Shown here in pieces: positions 63,036 through 64,000 of a stretch of 64,000 bases of DNA (positions are counted from its first letter, which is position 1; the number at the start of each line of letters is the position of its first letter). Both the position numbers and the translations under genes were made by a program. The DNA lies in assembly GCA_000403275.2 (NCBI GenBank), contig KE159599.1:248001-312000 (forward strand), read 5' to 3'. The notes under the pieces are model-generated. The model was not told the origin of the DNA, searched no databases, and saw only the letters and a program-made list of their open reading frames with translations. Source of the stretch: Lachnospiraceae bacterium 28-4 (GTDB taxonomy: Bacteria; Bacillota; Clostridia; Lachnospirales; Lachnospiraceae).

Positions 63036-63704
63036 TTATTCTGGCTCCGCATTATACCTGCTTATTTTAGGAATTCCGTTTCCGTGGATAATCGCCGATT
63101 TTGCAAGCTCATCCGCCATATCATTATACCTGTTATTGGAATGGGCTGCAATCTTTAAAAAGGAAATGCGTATGGAGCGCTTCCAATCGTTCATTGCCGC
63201 CGCATATTTCTGCGCCAGTTCATTTTTCGCTTTCCATATTCCCTGCACCCATTTTTCAATTCCTTCATAATCATAACGCAGTTCCACTTCCGAATATCCG
63301 TTGATCATCGCCCATTTTACCGCATACATCGCGCCAAGCATTTCCCCTGCCACATTGCGTATCGCCAGCGATTCCGGATTATTCCCGTTTCCTGATTCCT
63401 TTACAATGTCGCCGGAAGGCAGAAGCAGAATGCACCCAAAAGAATATTTTTTCAGCTTATCGTCATAGCTCCCATCCACATAAGCTATAACCTTTTCAGG
63501 CCCCTGCTCAAAATTCTCTTCCGCAGCCGCCTCTTCCTTCCCTCCATCCGTTCCTCCCAGATAGTTCCGCGCTTCTTCCCTGGTGGAAAAGCTCTTATAT
63601 TCCGCGCTCCCATATCCCGACACAACGGCCTGGCATTCCTGCCAGCTTTCAAATATTCCCGTCCGCAGCCCTTTTCTGACCGCATAATATTTCTTTTTCG
63701 CCAT
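63036..63704 (-). CDS. Ribonuclease H with N-terminal RNA-binding domain
   Basis: The first 45 residues form the caulimovirus-type RNA:DNA-binding domain (KKYYAVRKGLRTGIFESWQECQAVVSGYGSAEYKSF). After a Glu-rich linker comes RNase HI with AYVDGSYDD, AGEMLGAMYA, LRYDYEGIEKW and RYNDMADELA, giving the D-E-D-D active site. It removes RNA from hybrids. AGGAGG precedes the ATG at 63704; a start 33 codons upstream was rejected. Confidence 0.92.
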   Translation of the reverse strand: MAKKKYYAVRKGLRTGIFESWQECQAVVSGYGSAEYKSFSTREEARNYLGGTDGGKEEAAAEENFEQGPEKVIAYVDGSYDDKLKKYSFGCILLLPSGDIVKESGNGNNPESLAIRNVAGEMLGAMYAVKWAMINGYSEVELRYDYEGIEKWVQGIWKAKNELAQKYAAAMNDWKRSIRISFLKIAAHSNNRYNDMADELAKSAIIHGNGIPKISRYNAEPE

Positions 63705-63838
63705 CCGAGCCTCCTGATTTTCTGATCCATTCTGTCTACCCAGTATACTATCTCGCCGCCAGGATTTCAAGCACAGGAAAAAGCCCGGAACACGGGAATC
63801 CATTTTTGCAAATTTTTTAAGGGAATTCCCATTTCGAG

Positions 63839-63867
63839 TTGAAAGCGTTCCTTCGTTATGTTATCAT
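63839..63867 (+). promoter_or_regulatory. Promoter of the nitroreductase gene
   Basis: TTGAAA (63839-63844) and TATCAT (63862-63867) are 17 bases apart, about 60 bases before the ATG. Confidence 0.5.
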
Positions 63868-63929
63868 AAGGCAGGAAAGATTTTATGAAAAACGTTTGAT
63901 AAGCAAAACCAATTTAAAGGAGGTAACGA

Positions 63930-64000
63930 ATGACAGCAAAAGAATGTATCAAAGGACGCAGGAGCATCCGTAAATTCACTGACCAGCCGATCGACCATTC
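63930..64000 (+). CDS. Nitroreductase-family protein (partial, N-terminus)
   Basis: AAAGGAGG lies seven bases before ATG at 63930. The 23 visible residues, MTAKECIKGRRSIRKFTDQP, contain the RRSIRKF FMN-phosphate-binding start of nitroreductases. The gene continues beyond the window. Confidence 0.75.
   Translation, partial: MTAKECIKGRRSIRKFTDQPIDH

Overview
The window looks like a chromosomal piece of a low-to-mid GC Gram-positive anaerobe of the Clostridia, most likely family Lachnospiraceae. This rests on strong AGGAGG-type ribosome binding sites, a groES-groEL operon behind a perfect CIRCE operator, a PPi-type phosphofructokinase, DUF3842 and DUF5050 proteins, and chromosomal genes clustered in short co-directional operons. 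No rRNA, tRNA or CRISPR array was seen. Taxonomy is inferred from gene content only.

Region by region. 1-15.6 kb is mostly minus-strand housekeeping: glycerate kinase, MBL hydrolase, bifunctional Rel, apt, an HD-GYP response regulator, a hotdog thioesterase, groEL/groES, a degenerate GGDEF protein, three unrecognised coiled-coil proteins, a DUF3298-like lipoprotein, a glycerophosphodiesterase and an MFS carrier. At 15.66-17.6 kb lies a huge palindrome (90-bp perfect arms) whose tip is split by an IS4-type insertion sequence. 17.7-21.2 kb (+) holds an ABC-F ATPase, a PHP phosphoesterase and a HAD phosphatase. 21.4-28.5 kb (-) is a sensory and transport locus: an ABC importer of the NitT/TauT type, a membrane histidine kinase, a NarL-type regulator and a cytoplasmic chemoreceptor fused to a second copy of the importer's substrate-binding domain. 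28.6-36.1 kb (-) is a sugar catabolic operon (PFK, TPI-like, LarA-like, NagB-like, NagA, class II aldolase) facing a LacI regulator across an AAACGTTT operator; three large hairpin repeats sit between its genes. An aldose epimerase and a DUF3842 protein follow LacI.

38.6-51 kb is an AT-rich accessory region assembled from mobile-element debris: a frameshifted exported protein, a second copy of the 15.7-kb palindrome, an IS3 remnant, an AlbA_2/Schlafen-like ATPase, a cysteine-rich KTR protein, a TetR-FMN-binding-flavodoxin operon with a 20-bp-arm operator, two TnpV-like proteins, a GHKL (HSP90/sacsin-like) ATPase plus zinc-finger partner that resembles a defence module, a type I toxin-antitoxin locus and a complete second IS. 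51-64 kb returns to core genes: an ECF S-component with an overlapping P-loop kinase, a HAD phosphatase, maf, ppk, ppx, a DUF815 AAA+ ATPase, pheA, a DUF5050 protein, small membrane proteins, RNase H and the start of a nitroreductase.

The best candidates for something new are the cytoplasmic chemoreceptor/binding-protein fusion with its two-component system and transporter, the GHKL two-gene module, two families of large palindromes whose stems change in a compensatory way between copies, and a pseudoknot-forming leader found before two unrelated genes.
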